The notes beneath the pieces are model-generated. The model had not been told where the DNA came from, did no database searches, and saw nothing but the letters and a program-made list of their open reading frames with translations. The translations under genes were made by a program, and so were the position numbers. 64,000 nt of DNA, from assembly GCA_041554435.1 (NCBI GenBank), contig JBFFLX010000003.1, positions 1-64,000 on the forward strand. Direction: 5' to 3'. The stretch is from BM524 sp041554435 (lineage in GTDB: Bacteria; Bacteroidota; Bacteroidia; Bacteroidales; F082). How positions within the stretch are numbered: position 1 is the first letter of the stretch; every line of letters starts with the position of its first letter. Below, in pieces: positions 53,463 through 62,840 of the stretch.

Positions 53463-54040
53463 TGAAAGAAGTAAAGAAGGGCAGACTTTTAATTTTTTCT
53501 GCTCCCTCGGGAGCGGGTAAAACAACCCTTGTGAAATTTTTAATGGGTGCAATTCCAAATCTTGAATTTTCAATTTCTGCATGCAGCAGAAGCCCTCGAA
53601 AAGGGGAAAAAGATGGTGCAGATTATCATTTTCTTTCTGCTGAAGAATTCCAGACAAAAATTAAAAATAATGAATTTGTTGAATGGGAAGAGGTTTATAA
53701 AGGAATGTATTATGGCACATTGCATTCGGAGGTTGAAAGAATTAGAAACAAAGGACATCATGTTGTTTTCGATTTGGATGTAAAAGGCGGGGTAAACATA
53801 AAACAGCAATTTGGCGATGAAGCCCTGGCAGTTTTTGTTAAACCTCCGTCGATAGATGTATTAAAGCAAAGATTGCTTGGTAGAAATACCGAAACCGAAG
53901 AAAGTATTAAAAAACGATTGGCAAGGGCAGAATTTGAACTGGGCTTTGAGAATAAATTCGATGTGAGCATAGTAAATGATGATTTGGAAAGTGCAAAAAT
54001 TAAAGCGCTGGAGACAGTTCAAAATTTCTTGAAATCATAA
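53462..54040 (+). CDS. gmk: guanylate kinase
   Basis: 192 residues. GMP to GDP with ATP. P-loop SAPSGAGKTTL at the N-terminus, GMP-binding SRSPRKGEKDGADYHFL and VVFDLDVKGGVNIKQQF are characteristic. It is coupled to yicC and precedes the oxidoreductase gene by about 50 bases. Confidence 0.96.
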   Translation: MKEVKKGRLLIFSAPSGAGKTTLVKFLMGAIPNLEFSISACSRSPRKGEKDGADYHFLSAEEFQTKIKNNEFVEWEEVYKGMYYGTLHSEVERIRNKGHHVVFDLDVKGGVNIKQQFGDEALAVFVKPPSIDVLKQRLLGRNTETEESIKKRLARAEFELGFENKFDVSIVNDDLESAKIKALETVQNFLKS

Positions 54041-54090
54041 AAGTATTGTTGCTAAGTTCCTCACGACCACTTTATATTATTAATAGACAT

Positions 54091-55089
54091 ATGAAATCAG
54101 TAGTATTACCCGATTATAATAAAAATGTTTTAAGGGCACTGTTAAGCCTTAAGATTAACAATGTGGAACTTCCTGAATTAAAGGAGGATGAGGTATTAAT
54201 TAAAACCTCCGCCTCAGTTTGCAATCCCAGCGACATTGCTTTTATACAAGGAGTTTATAATATTGTTAAGCCTGTTCCTGCCATTCCCGGTTTTGAAGGT
54301 GCTGGCGAAATTGTAAAAGAGGGTAAAAACGTAGCAGGTTTAGTTGGGAAAAAAGTAAGTGCTTTTGTGCAAAGTAATAGTTCAGGAACCTGGTCGGAAT
54401 ATTTTGTTGCAAAAACTTCAGATATTATTTTGTTGGATCAGAACATGCCTGATGAACAGGCTGCGTGTTTTACTGTTAATCCATTTACTGCCTATGGCAT
54501 GTTTGAAAGAGCAAAACAACTCAAAACACAGGCAATAATTCAAAATGCCTCGGGAAGTCAGGTGGCTGCTTTTTTGAGAAAAATGGCAGAAGAAGAAGGA
54601 ATGCAGATGATTGATATTGTTAGAAAAGAGGAAACCGCCAAAATATTAAAAGGTGAAGGGGCAAAGCATGTTTTGGTGGAAAGCGATGAAAACTTCGATG
54701 ATCAATTAAAACAAATCACCTCTGAACTAAAAGCCCGTATGGCTTACGATGCTGTGGGAGGTCCCCTTAGCGGCAAAATTTATAATGCTCTTTCGCCACA
54801 TTCTGAAATGATGGTTTATGGTGGTTTATCCAATAAACCCATGAGCGATTTAAATGTAATGGGTGCAATATTCCACAATAAAATTGTTTCCGGATTTAAT
54901 TTAATAGATTGGAAATCAGGCTTGAGCCAGAAAGAATTTGACAGGATTTCACTTTATTTGCAAAAAAAGTTTATTGATGGAATTTACAAAACTAAGATAG
55001 ATAAAGTTGTTGAAATTGATAACATCCTTAGTGGTTTAAAATCCTATTTGGGAAATATGAGTGCCGGTAAATTGCTGATAAAACCGTAA
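54091..55089 (+). CDS. medium-chain dehydrogenase/reductase family oxidoreductase
   Basis: 332 residues from the ATG at 54091; 15 upstream codons are open but not family-like. GroES-like N-terminal domain (PGFEGAGEIVKEGKNVAG) and a Rossmann domain with ASGSQVAAFLRKMAE. The catalytic zinc cysteines of alcohol dehydrogenase are absent, so it fits the quinone/enoyl reductase group, NADPH-dependent. Substrate unknown. It lies between gmk and nadD. Confidence 0.8.
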   Translation: MKSVVLPDYNKNVLRALLSLKINNVELPELKEDEVLIKTSASVCNPSDIAFIQGVYNIVKPVPAIPGFEGAGEIVKEGKNVAGLVGKKVSAFVQSNSSGTWSEYFVAKTSDIILLDQNMPDEQAACFTVNPFTAYGMFERAKQLKTQAIIQNASGSQVAAFLRKMAEEEGMQMIDIVRKEETAKILKGEGAKHVLVESDENFDDQLKQITSELKARMAYDAVGGPLSGKIYNALSPHSEMMVYGGLSNKPMSDLNVMGAIFHNKIVSGFNLIDWKSGLSQKEFDRISLYLQKKFIDGIYKTKIDKVVEIDNILSGLKSYLGNMSAGKLLIKP

Positions 55090-55116
55090 TTTTACTTTCA
55101 AAAGGATAAATTTATT

Positions 55117-55698
55117 ATGAAAAAAACAGGTTTGTTTTTTGGTTCTTTCAACCCCATTCACAATGGCCATTTAATTTTGGCTAATTATATGCGTGAGTTT
55201 ACCGATTTGGAGGAAGTTTGGTTTGTGGTTTCACCCCAAAATCCTTTGAAAGAACAAAAAAGCCTGCTGGCTGATTATCATCGACTGTATCTCTGTAGAC
55301 TTGCTGTTGAAAATCAAACACATATTAAAGTCAGCGATATTGAATTTAAAATGCCCCGACCCTCATACACCATCGATACGCTAGCCTGGTTAAGTGAGAA
55401 ATACCCTGATAATCAATTTGTTTTAATAAGTGGAACTGATATTTTCAAACAATTTAAAAAATGGAAAAACTATAATGAGATATTAAATCAGTATAGTATT
55501 TATGTTTACCCTCGTCCAAATTCTGATATGGGAGAATTTGAAGAGCATCCATCAGTTGTTTTACAAAATGGTGCACCTCAAATGGAAATTTCTTCCAGTT
55601 TTATCCGTAAGGGAATTAAAGATGGAAAAAACATGAGTTTCTGGATGCCTAAAAATGTTTACGATTATTTATTAGAGATGCATTTCTATGAAAAATAA
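55117..55698 (+). CDS. nadD: nicotinate-nucleotide adenylyltransferase
   Basis: 193 residues. The nucleotidyltransferase start GLFFGSFNPIHNGHL (HxGH motif) and ISSSFIRKGIKDG (SxxxR/K motif) are present. Adds AMP to nicotinate mononucleotide, late NAD synthesis. It overlaps the acyltransferase start by 11 bases. Confidence 0.95.
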   Translation: MKKTGLFFGSFNPIHNGHLILANYMREFTDLEEVWFVVSPQNPLKEQKSLLADYHRLYLCRLAVENQTHIKVSDIEFKMPRPSYTIDTLAWLSEKYPDNQFVLISGTDIFKQFKKWKNYNEILNQYSIYVYPRPNSDMGEFEEHPSVVLQNGAPQMEISSSFIRKGIKDGKNMSFWMPKNVYDYLLEMHFYEK

Positions 55699-56956
55699 TT
55701 CCAGGGTATTTCCCACAAAACTCTATATCAGGATTATAGTTCATATCGTTTTAATTTTATTTAGCCGTTTTTTCAATATTAGAAAAAATATGCCAGTAGA
55801 GGTGAAAAATCTCAAATCGCCTTATCTGCTGTTAAGTAATCATATTGGGTTTTGGGATCCCTTTTTAGCAGGATTTTTCTTGCCAAATTATACTCATTTC
55901 GTATCCTCAGATGCAGCATTTAGGAATCCCTTTTTCAAGTTCTTTCTTACCAGGCTAGGCACTATTCCCAAGAAAAAAAATATGCGCGATTCGCAGGTAA
56001 TACGCAATATAGTAACTGTTATAAAACAAGGTGAAAATGTAGGTTTGTTTCCGGAGGCAGTGAGAAATTGGGCCGGCAGTTCTTTTTATATCGATCCATC
56101 CATTGTAAAACTTATCAAACTACTGAAAGTTCCGGTTATAGTTTCAGTTTTTAAAGGTATGAACTTGTTTAATCCACGCTGGTCGCCAAAACTTAGAAAA
56201 ACAAAAGTTGTGGTCGATTATCATCTTCTGCTTACTGCCCATGATATTAAAAATTTGAGCGAAGATGAAATTTATACTAAACTGGCATCTACCCTAAAAC
56301 ATGATGAGGTTGAATATCAGCGTAATCACATGAATATAATAAGGTCGGAAAAGCGGGCTGAATATATTAGTTATACTCTTTATGTTTGCCCTGAATGTGA
56401 AGCAATCGATAGTTTTTATTGCAAGGGAAACGACTTCCATTGTACAAAATGCAAGTATTCTATACATATTGATAAATATGGTTTTTTTAGCAATAATGAA
56501 GAAGGCAAATTATACTTTCATAACATAAGAGATTGGTATAGTTGGGAGGAAAAATGGTTTTTGAAATACATTAGCAACTTAGTTAATAGCAATCATAAGG
56601 GAATTATATTTTCTGATTGTGATTCGAAAATTTATCACTCAGTTAACGAAAAATCAGAATATTTGGGAGAGGCTGATGTGAAACTATTTATTGATAAAAT
56701 AGAATTAGATTTCAAAGATAAATCTAAAAATCTGGAGTTAAATTTCGATGATTTGAAAACAATTAATCCTCAGGTGAGTGAGATATTGGAGATATATTAT
56801 AAAAATGAAGCCTATAGAATTGTGGGTAAGGAGAAGGGAGTATCAGCATTAAAATGGGAAGTTGCACTAAATGCCATTTGGAGGCTGAAAGGTCAAACCA
56901 GCAAATTGTCTTCCTATATCGACAGTTCATTTCTGGAAACTGTAAGCAATAAGTAA
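55688..56956 (+). CDS. lysophospholipid acyltransferase (PlsC-like) with C-terminal zinc ribbon
   Basis: 422 residues. A hydrophobic helix near residue 20 and the acyltransferase motif HX4D at His52-Asp57 (SNHIGFWD); a second motif FPEAVRNW at 121-128. Beyond the usual acyltransferase end (about 220) a zinc ribbon follows with CPEC (234-237) and CTKC (252-255), then about 160 residues of mixed alpha/beta structure. Fusion to a zinc ribbon and tail is an atypical plan; the tail may hold a partner or sense a ligand. Translationally coupled to nadD. Confidence 0.85.
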   Translation: MKNNSRVFPTKLYIRIIVHIVLILFSRFFNIRKNMPVEVKNLKSPYLLLSNHIGFWDPFLAGFFLPNYTHFVSSDAAFRNPFFKFFLTRLGTIPKKKNMRDSQVIRNIVTVIKQGENVGLFPEAVRNWAGSSFYIDPSIVKLIKLLKVPVIVSVFKGMNLFNPRWSPKLRKTKVVVDYHLLLTAHDIKNLSEDEIYTKLASTLKHDEVEYQRNHMNIIRSEKRAEYISYTLYVCPECEAIDSFYCKGNDFHCTKCKYSIHIDKYGFFSNNEEGKLYFHNIRDWYSWEEKWFLKYISNLVNSNHKGIIFSDCDSKIYHSVNEKSEYLGEADVKLFIDKIELDFKDKSKNLELNFDDLKTINPQVSEILEIYYKNEAYRIVGKEKGVSALKWEVALNAIWRLKGQTSKLSSYIDSSFLETVSNK

Positions 56957-57087
56957 AAAGTCTCTGAAATAAATCTAATTGTTTTAGTTGTCATGTTAAT
57001 CCTGCTTCGATTTAACAATTTGTTAATCTTAAACTTTCAAGTAAGGATAAATTAATTTAATTTCGTGGGAGTTTATATTTTTATGTA

Positions 57088-57771
57088 ATGGAAAATAATA
57101 AGTTTAAACTTCTCCTTGTTGATGATGAAGAAGATATTTTGGAATTTCTTGGTTATAACCTTAAACGAGAAGGATTTCAAGTTGTTACAGCTAATAATGG
57201 AAAAGAAGGCATAGAAAAGGCAAAAAAAGAGTTGCCTCACCTGATAGTAATGGATGTAATGATGCCTGAAATGGATGGCATAACTGCCGTTGAAGAAATA
57301 AGAAAAAATAAATCACTCGACGAAACACTTATTGTTTTTCTAACAGCCCGCTCGGAAGATTATTCTCAAATAGCAGGCTTTGAAGCAGGCGCCGACGATT
57401 ATATTTCAAAACCCATAAAACCAAAAGTTCTGATTAGCAGAGTTAATGCTTTGTTGAGGAGATCACTTAAAAAGGATACAGGAAAAATAATAAAAATTGG
57501 AAATCTGATTATCAATCAGGAGAAATTTGAAGTATTGTTAAAGGATGAAAAAGTAATACTTCCCAAAAAGGAATTTAAACTTTTAAAACTCCTGGCGAGT
57601 TCACCCAGCAAGGTTTTTACCCGTGAGGAAATATTTGTAAAAGTATGGGGAGATGATGTTATTGTGGGCGATCGTACCATTGATGTTCATGTGAGAAAAA
57701 TACGTGAAAAAATTGGCGATGACTATATAAAAACTATTAAAGGTATTGGATATAAATTGGAAATTGAATGA
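57088..57771 (+). CDS. OmpR/PhoB-family response regulator
   Basis: 227 residues: receiver domain (about 6-120, VMDVMMPEMDG with phospho-Asp, SKPIK) and a winged-helix DNA-binding domain (about 130-227, ending TIKGIGYKLE). Similar to PhoB/PhoP/RprY-type regulators. Its stop overlaps the kinase start by 4 bases (ATGA). No pho genes are adjacent, so the assigned stimulus is open. Confidence 0.92.
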   Translation: MENNKFKLLLVDDEEDILEFLGYNLKREGFQVVTANNGKEGIEKAKKELPHLIVMDVMMPEMDGITAVEEIRKNKSLDETLIVFLTARSEDYSQIAGFEAGADDYISKPIKPKVLISRVNALLRRSLKKDTGKIIKIGNLIINQEKFEVLLKDEKVILPKKEFKLLKLLASSPSKVFTREEIFVKVWGDDVIVGDRTIDVHVRKIREKIGDDYIKTIKGIGYKLEIE

Positions 57772-58823
57772 TACATTCCAGCCCTAGAAATATTGCACTT
57801 TTTAACTCTATAATAATTAGTTTGATATTTGCTGCTGCCTATACAACTGTTTATTATATTTACGAAAATATTAATCTGGAACCTGGTATTTATTTAACAT
57901 TATTGATATTTGGGCTAAGTTTTTTAATAATAAATTATTCAATTAATAAATTTATTTATTCCCGAATAAAGGTAATTTACAAGAGCATCGGAATGATGCG
58001 ACCTCAAAAAGCAATTGAAAAGAAATCCAGAAAAAAAGAAAAGTCATCAGATGTTTTGGATATTGTAAATCAGGTTGTTATGGAATGGGGTAAAGAACAA
58101 CAGCAAGAGATAGAAGCCCTCCGGCAAGGGGCTAAATACAGGAGGGAATTCATAGGAAATTTATCACATGAACTAAAAACACCTATTTTTAATATACAGG
58201 GCTATATTTCAACTTTACTTGATGGTGGTTTGGAAGATCCTGAAATCAATAAAAAATTTCTTGAGAAATCTGAAAAAAGTATTAACCGTATGATAGCTCT
58301 TGTTGATGACCTTGAATATATCTCAAAGTTAGAGTCCGGTGAACTTAAATTAAAACCTGAACGTTTCGATTTGTTACCATTAACAAAAGAAGTATTCGAT
58401 TTCCTGGAAATGAAAGCCGAAAAATCTTCCACAAAACTTATTATAAACCCAAATTCTGCTAAAAGCATTTTTGTAAAAGCTGATAAAAAAAGAATAAGGC
58501 AGGTTTTGATAAACCTTGTGGATAATGCCATAAAATATACTGATAAGAAAAACTCTAAGGTTAATGTTACTTTTTACGATTTTCATGATAAGTATCTTAT
58601 AGAAGTCAAGGATAATGGAATTGGCATTCAGGAGGATGCTCTGGTGAGAGTGTTTGAACGCTTTTACAGGACTGATAACGGCAGGTCACGCGATCAGGGT
58701 GGCTCGGGACTTGGTTTAGCAATAGTAAAACATATAATTGAAGGTCACCAACAAACAATCTCGGTGAGAAGTATAGAAGGCGAAGGCACAACATTTTCGT
58801 TTACACTTGATAAGCCTAAATAA
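57768..58823 (+). CDS. PhoR-like sensor histidine kinase
   Basis: 351 residues. Two membrane helices (about 11-30 and 38-60) with almost no periplasmic loop, so sensing is intramembrane or through partners. HisKA with HELKTPIFNIQGY (phospho-His) and HATPase with LVDNAIKYTD, DNGIGI and GGSGLGLAI. It is the partner of the preceding regulator. Confidence 0.93.
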   Translation: MIHSSPRNIALFNSIIISLIFAAAYTTVYYIYENINLEPGIYLTLLIFGLSFLIINYSINKFIYSRIKVIYKSIGMMRPQKAIEKKSRKKEKSSDVLDIVNQVVMEWGKEQQQEIEALRQGAKYRREFIGNLSHELKTPIFNIQGYISTLLDGGLEDPEINKKFLEKSEKSINRMIALVDDLEYISKLESGELKLKPERFDLLPLTKEVFDFLEMKAEKSSTKLIINPNSAKSIFVKADKKRIRQVLINLVDNAIKYTDKKNSKVNVTFYDFHDKYLIEVKDNGIGIQEDALVRVFERFYRTDNGRSRDQGGSGLGLAIVKHIIEGHQQTISVRSIEGEGTTFSFTLDKPK

Positions 58824-58991
58824 TTCCTTTCAAATCCACACGACTTTCCCGATTAGCATGATTTTAATCCTTACCTATCTTTATTATAGAATATAAAACT
58901 CCTTATATGTGGCTGATAAACAGTAATATATAATTGAGTTAGATATTTGCTGGTACAACTTTTATTAAAACCCCCTCGTCTACCTGATAGA

Positions 58992-59009
58992 AACCAAAGA
59001 AATTTGGTT
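58992..59009 (+). other. GAAA-tetraloop hairpin in the leader of the MuiA-like gene
   Basis: AACCAAA GAAA TTTGGTT: 7-bp stem closed by a GNRA-type loop, about 38 bases before the ATG at 59048. No T-run follows, so it is not a terminator. The rest of the 223-base gap 58824-59047 shows only AT-rich sequence. Confidence 0.4.
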
Positions 59010-59047
59010 GTTATAATTCTCCTTTTTACTAACCAAAAAACACAGCC

Positions 59048-61024
59048 ATGAAGAAAATTTTCTACCTTTTAATCCTAATCTTAATTCCCTCATTAGTATT
59101 CTCCAATACTGATACATTATTTGTAAAATCTGAAATTGTTGGAGTTACTGTTTTTTCAAACGGTGCTAACATAAAACGGAAAGCCAACTTCAAAATCCCA
59201 CATAAAAAAGGAGTGATTGCATTCGAAGGATTGCCTTCGGAAGTAGTTTCAGAAAGTATTAATCTCCAAGGTTTTAAAGATGGCAATATACTTTTTATCG
59301 ATAGTAAACTAGTTGAATACACAAACTTCACCAAAGATAAAGATGTGGTTGCTATTCAGGATGAAATAGACAAAATTAACCTTCATCTTTCATTTTTGGA
59401 TAACAAAATAAAGTCGCTTGAATTTGAGAAGCAGATTATTGGTAATAGTAGCGATTTTGCAAGAAGGACTAAACTTCCCTCTATAGAAACAATTAAAAAC
59501 ACAACTAATTATTACCGAAACCGATATAATGAAATTATGGATACCACTCTAATAATTAAAATGCAAAAAATTGATCTAGTGGATAGAATGAAAGAACTTT
59601 ATGAGGATTATAACAAGCTTTATGCAATAAGAGGTAAAGCCAAAACAACTGTCTATATCGGTTATGAAAATGCTTCTGATTCAGATAATTCTGCAGTTCT
59701 GTCTTATTTTGTTCCTTCTGCAGGATGGTTGCCCCTTTATGATTTCAAGGTGGAAGATACCGATGAGCCACTTAAAATTGTTTATAAAGCGAATGTTTTT
59801 CAGAATACCGGAGAAGACTGGCCTGAAATAAAGTTAAAACTTTCAACAAAAAATCCTAAAGTTAGTAATTCAAAACCTGAATTGGAAACGTACTATTTGG
59901 GAAGGACAAGAGCACATCAATATACAAAAGAGTCGGAAGATGGTGTGTCAGCATTAAAAGGAAAGATTTTGGATATGCAAACCAACGAACCAATACCATT
60001 TGCAAATATTGTTATAATGAGAGATGGTGTACAATTTGGAGGTTCCACCAGCGATTTCGATGGCAATTATACCATTAAGCCAATACCTCCGGGAAAATAC
60101 GATTTGAAAGTAACTTTTGTTGGATATAAAACAAATATTACTAAAAGTATAAAGTTTGAAGCCAATAAAATAAGGTTTCAAAATGTACTAATGTCTGGTA
60201 CTGCGGAGATGCTGGAAGTTGTTGAAATTGTTGACTATAAAGTTCCACTTATTTACAAAGACCAAACTGCATCCGGAGCATCAGTTACTTCCGAAGCACT
60301 TAGTAAAATACAAAGAAGAAAAGGAAGAGTTCGGGGAGCCCGTAATGATGAAACAGCATTGTTTTTTGATGGAGTTAGAGTGGATAATCCTGAGATATTT
60401 TTACCAACAGTTAGTATTGACAAAGTCGACTTCACTACTTCATCGCCCTATAATATTGCCTCTAATGGTAGTGATAATATTTTAATTATTGATACTAAAG
60501 AACTTAATGCAGATTTTGAGTACCAAACAGTACCAAAACTGGATGACGACATTTTCATAGTTGCAAACCTAACTGACTGGCAGGATCTACAATTGCTTGC
60601 CGGCGATGCAAACATTTATGTTTCAGGTAAATATATTGGTACTTCAGGATTTTATCCCAATAAGTTGAAGGACACTTTGAGCCTTTCGCTAGGCAGAGAT
60701 GATGATATTTATGTTTCCCGAAAAATGATCCGACATAAAAATGACCGTATTTTTCTTGGGAGTAATATAAAAGAAACTTTATCGTGGGAAATTAAAGTAA
60801 AAAATAACAAACCACATAGCATTAAACTTATAGTTGAAGATCAGTTTCCTATTTCAGAGAAAACATCTGTGGAAGTGGAGTTGTTGGAAACTTCGGGAGC
60901 AATTATAGATAGATTAACCGGATTAGTAAAATGGGAACTTGAACTGGATGCCGGCGAGAGTAAAAGCCTGATTTTGAAATATCTTGTTAAGTATCCCAAA
61001 AATGCAATAGTAAATGTAGATTAA
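59048..61024 (+). CDS. MuiA/DUF4139-type secreted protein with inserted carboxypeptidase-regulatory and plug-like module
   Basis: 658 residues with a Sec signal peptide (1-20). DUF4140 N-terminal domain (about 25-130), coiled coil (about 100-195), then DUF4139 (about 210-290 and 480-655). Between the two DUF4139 parts lies an insert: a carboxypeptidase-D regulatory-like domain (about 302-382, LKGKILDMQTNEPIPFANIV) and a segment (388-446) like the start of a TonB-receptor plug, including KVPLIYKDQTASGASVTSE and RGARNDETALFFDGVRV. The receptor barrel is absent. The function is unknown; the insert looks borrowed from SusC-type receptors. Confidence 0.83.
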   Translation: MKKIFYLLILILIPSLVFSNTDTLFVKSEIVGVTVFSNGANIKRKANFKIPHKKGVIAFEGLPSEVVSESINLQGFKDGNILFIDSKLVEYTNFTKDKDVVAIQDEIDKINLHLSFLDNKIKSLEFEKQIIGNSSDFARRTKLPSIETIKNTTNYYRNRYNEIMDTTLIIKMQKIDLVDRMKELYEDYNKLYAIRGKAKTTVYIGYENASDSDNSAVLSYFVPSAGWLPLYDFKVEDTDEPLKIVYKANVFQNTGEDWPEIKLKLSTKNPKVSNSKPELETYYLGRTRAHQYTKESEDGVSALKGKILDMQTNEPIPFANIVIMRDGVQFGGSTSDFDGNYTIKPIPPGKYDLKVTFVGYKTNITKSIKFEANKIRFQNVLMSGTAEMLEVVEIVDYKVPLIYKDQTASGASVTSEALSKIQRRKGRVRGARNDETALFFDGVRVDNPEIFLPTVSIDKVDFTTSSPYNIASNGSDNILIIDTKELNADFEYQTVPKLDDDIFIVANLTDWQDLQLLAGDANIYVSGKYIGTSGFYPNKLKDTLSLSLGRDDDIYVSRKMIRHKNDRIFLGSNIKETLSWEIKVKNNKPHSIKLIVEDQFPISEKTSVEVELLETSGAIIDRLTGLVKWELELDAGESKSLILKYLVKYPKNAIVNVD

Positions 61025-61025
61025 A

Positions 61026-62003
61026 CTATTTGTTGCGGTCAATGGTATATTGAATGAGTTGCTCTAAGGCTTTTCTTGCCTGGTTATCAGGAAATTCTTT
61101 CAATAAATCTAAGGCCTTTTGTTTAAACTCATGCATCTTTTCGGTGGCATAGTTCATGCCGCCGGAATTGCTTACCTTATCCATTAAAAACTCAACTTTC
61201 TTTCTATCGTTATTATGGCGTTTTACAATATTTATCATCTGCCTTTTTTCTGCTTTAGGCGAATTATTAAGCAAATAAATTAATGGCAAGGTCATCTTCT
61301 TTTCTTTAATATCGATACCACTGGGTTTGCCTGCAATATTTGTCTTCTGAAAATCGAATAAGTCATCCTTTATTTGAAATGCCATTCCTGCATTTTCTCC
61401 TATTTGATGCATCTTTTTAATTTCCTCTTCCGAGGCTCCTGCAGCAGCAGCGCCTGTTGCAAAACAAGAGGCAAGCAAAGAAGCAGTTTTCTGCCTTATT
61501 ATTTCATAATAAATCTCTTCGCTAATATCAAGTTTTCTGGCTTTTTCTATCTGTAGAAGCTCACCTTCGCTCATATCCTTTACAGCTTTCGAAACAATCT
61601 CCAGCAAACTGTAATCTTTGTTTTCCAAAGCCAGTAACATTCCTCGTGAGAGTAAATAATCGCCCACTAAAACTGCGGCTTTATTTTTCCATAAAGCGTT
61701 TATGGAAAATCTTCCTCTGCGTTCATTGGAGTCATCAACAACATCATCATGAACTAAGGTAGCAGTATGCATAAGTTCGATGAGCGTAGCTGCTCGGTAA
61801 GTGGAAGTATTTACATTTTCGAATAAAAGCGAACTATAAATTACAAACAAAGGACGCATTTGCTTCCCTTTTGATTTTAGAATGTAATTGGTAATAATGT
61901 CGAGCAAATATATCCTCGATTTGGCAGTCTTACGAAATACCTTTTGGAATTCCTCCAGATGATTTTCAATTGGTTTTTTGATCGATTTTAATCCTGACAT
62001 CAT
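61026..62003 (-). CDS. polyprenyl synthetase (trans-isoprenyl diphosphate synthase)
   Basis: About 325 residues. The two aspartate-rich motifs are present: HDDVVDDSNERRG (first) and KDDLFDFQ (second), with GVGKQMRPLF-like substrate-binding start GKQMRPLFV. Length and sequence suggest an octaprenyl- or longer-chain synthase for menaquinone. The start at 62003 or 62000 is chosen because the -7 promoter element occupies 62019-62026, upstream of which any start codon would be untranscribed. It converges with the MuiA-like gene, one base apart. Confidence 0.9.
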   Translation of the reverse strand: MMSGLKSIKKPIENHLEEFQKVFRKTAKSRIYLLDIITNYILKSKGKQMRPLFVIYSSLLFENVNTSTYRAATLIELMHTATLVHDDVVDDSNERRGRFSINALWKNKAAVLVGDYLLSRGMLLALENKDYSLLEIVSKAVKDMSEGELLQIEKARKLDISEEIYYEIIRQKTASLLASCFATGAAAAGASEEEIKKMHQIGENAGMAFQIKDDLFDFQKTNIAGKPSGIDIKEKKMTLPLIYLLNNSPKAEKRQMINIVKRHNNDRKKVEFLMDKVSNSGGMNYATEKMHEFKQKALDLLKEFPDNQARKALEQLIQYTIDRNK

Positions 62004-62018
62004 AATAATTGTAGACAT

Positions 62019-62026
62019 CAAAATTA
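62019..62026 (-). promoter_or_regulatory. -7 element of the polyprenyl synthetase gene
   Basis: CAAAATTA on the + strand, TAATTTTG leftward, matches TAnnTTTG; it lies almost adjacent to the rightward -7 element at 62030-62037. Confidence 0.5.
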
Positions 62027-62029
62027 AGT

Positions 62030-62037
62030 TATTTTTG
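62030..62037 (+). promoter_or_regulatory. -7 element of the radical SAM gene
   Basis: TATTTTTG matches TAnnTTTG and ends 14 bases before the ATG at 62052. It is 4 bases from the divergent element at 62019-62026, so the two promoters must share sequence. Confidence 0.5.
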
Positions 62038-62051
62038 CAAAAAATATATTT

Positions 62052-62825
62052 ATGGCAGGCTTTTTATTCGATAATATGGTGTTTGGCCCCGTCTTTAGCA
62101 GAAGACTGGGAGTTTCCCTTGGAATAAACCTCCTTCCCATCGATAATAAATACTGTAACTTCAATTGTATTTATTGCGAATGTGGATGGACAAATAACAA
62201 AAAGGGAAAGATGATACTCGCCAAACGCGATGAACTAAAACAACAACTGGAAGCAAAACTAAAGGAAGTGCAAGGGACTGTTAATGAGCCTGATGCAATT
62301 ACTTTTGCCGGAAATGGCGAACCTACTATACACCCTCAGTTTGCTGAGATAATTGATGACACTATCGAACTAAGAGATAAGTATGCACCTAAAGCTGCGG
62401 TAAGCATACTCTCAAATGCAACTATGCTTTCAAAACCAAAAGTTGCTGAAGCCTTGAAAAAAATTGACAAAAACATACAAAAACTCGATTCTGGAATAGA
62501 AAGTACATATAAAGCAATCAATCAGGCATTGGGAAATAAAAGCCTCGATTCTATTGTTGAAGGCCTTCTGGCTTTTGAAGGAAAACTCATCATACAAACT
62601 CTCTTTTTAAGAGGAGAATATGAAGGGAAAATTGTTGATAATACTACCGATGAAGAAGTTGATGCATGGCTTGAAATAGTAAAAAAAGTAAAGCCTGAAT
62701 ATGTAATGCTTTACCCTATTGAAAGAGGAACTCCCGCAGAAAATATTGAGAAAATTTCGAAGCAAGAACTTCAAAAAATTGCAGAAAAAGTTGAAGCAGC
62801 AGGCATTAGGGCTGAGGTGTATTAA
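62052..62825 (+). CDS. radical SAM protein (COG0731-like)
   Basis: 257 residues. [4Fe-4S] motif CNFNCIYC (Cys35-x3-Cys39-x2-Cys42), then a TIM-barrel core with FAGNGEPTIHP and ILSNATML. Resembles the Fe-S oxidoreductases of COG0731 that are related to tRNA-modifying TYW1. It is a stand-alone enzyme without auxiliary cluster cysteines at the C-terminus; substrate unknown. Confidence 0.82.
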   Translation: MAGFLFDNMVFGPVFSRRLGVSLGINLLPIDNKYCNFNCIYCECGWTNNKKGKMILAKRDELKQQLEAKLKEVQGTVNEPDAITFAGNGEPTIHPQFAEIIDDTIELRDKYAPKAAVSILSNATMLSKPKVAEALKKIDKNIQKLDSGIESTYKAINQALGNKSLDSIVEGLLAFEGKLIIQTLFLRGEYEGKIVDNTTDEEVDAWLEIVKKVKPEYVMLYPIERGTPAENIEKISKQELQKIAEKVEAAGIRAEVY

Positions 62826-62840
62826 TTTTAATTCTAGTCT

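Noticed and set aside
54046..54090. 15 extra codons upstream of the oxidoreductase
   Set aside because: They do not resemble MDR proteins; the ATG at 54091 gives the regular N-terminus.
58992..59009. Terminator after the PhoR-like kinase
   Set aside because: The hairpin has no T-run and lies close to the next start codon; it was listed only as a leader hairpin.
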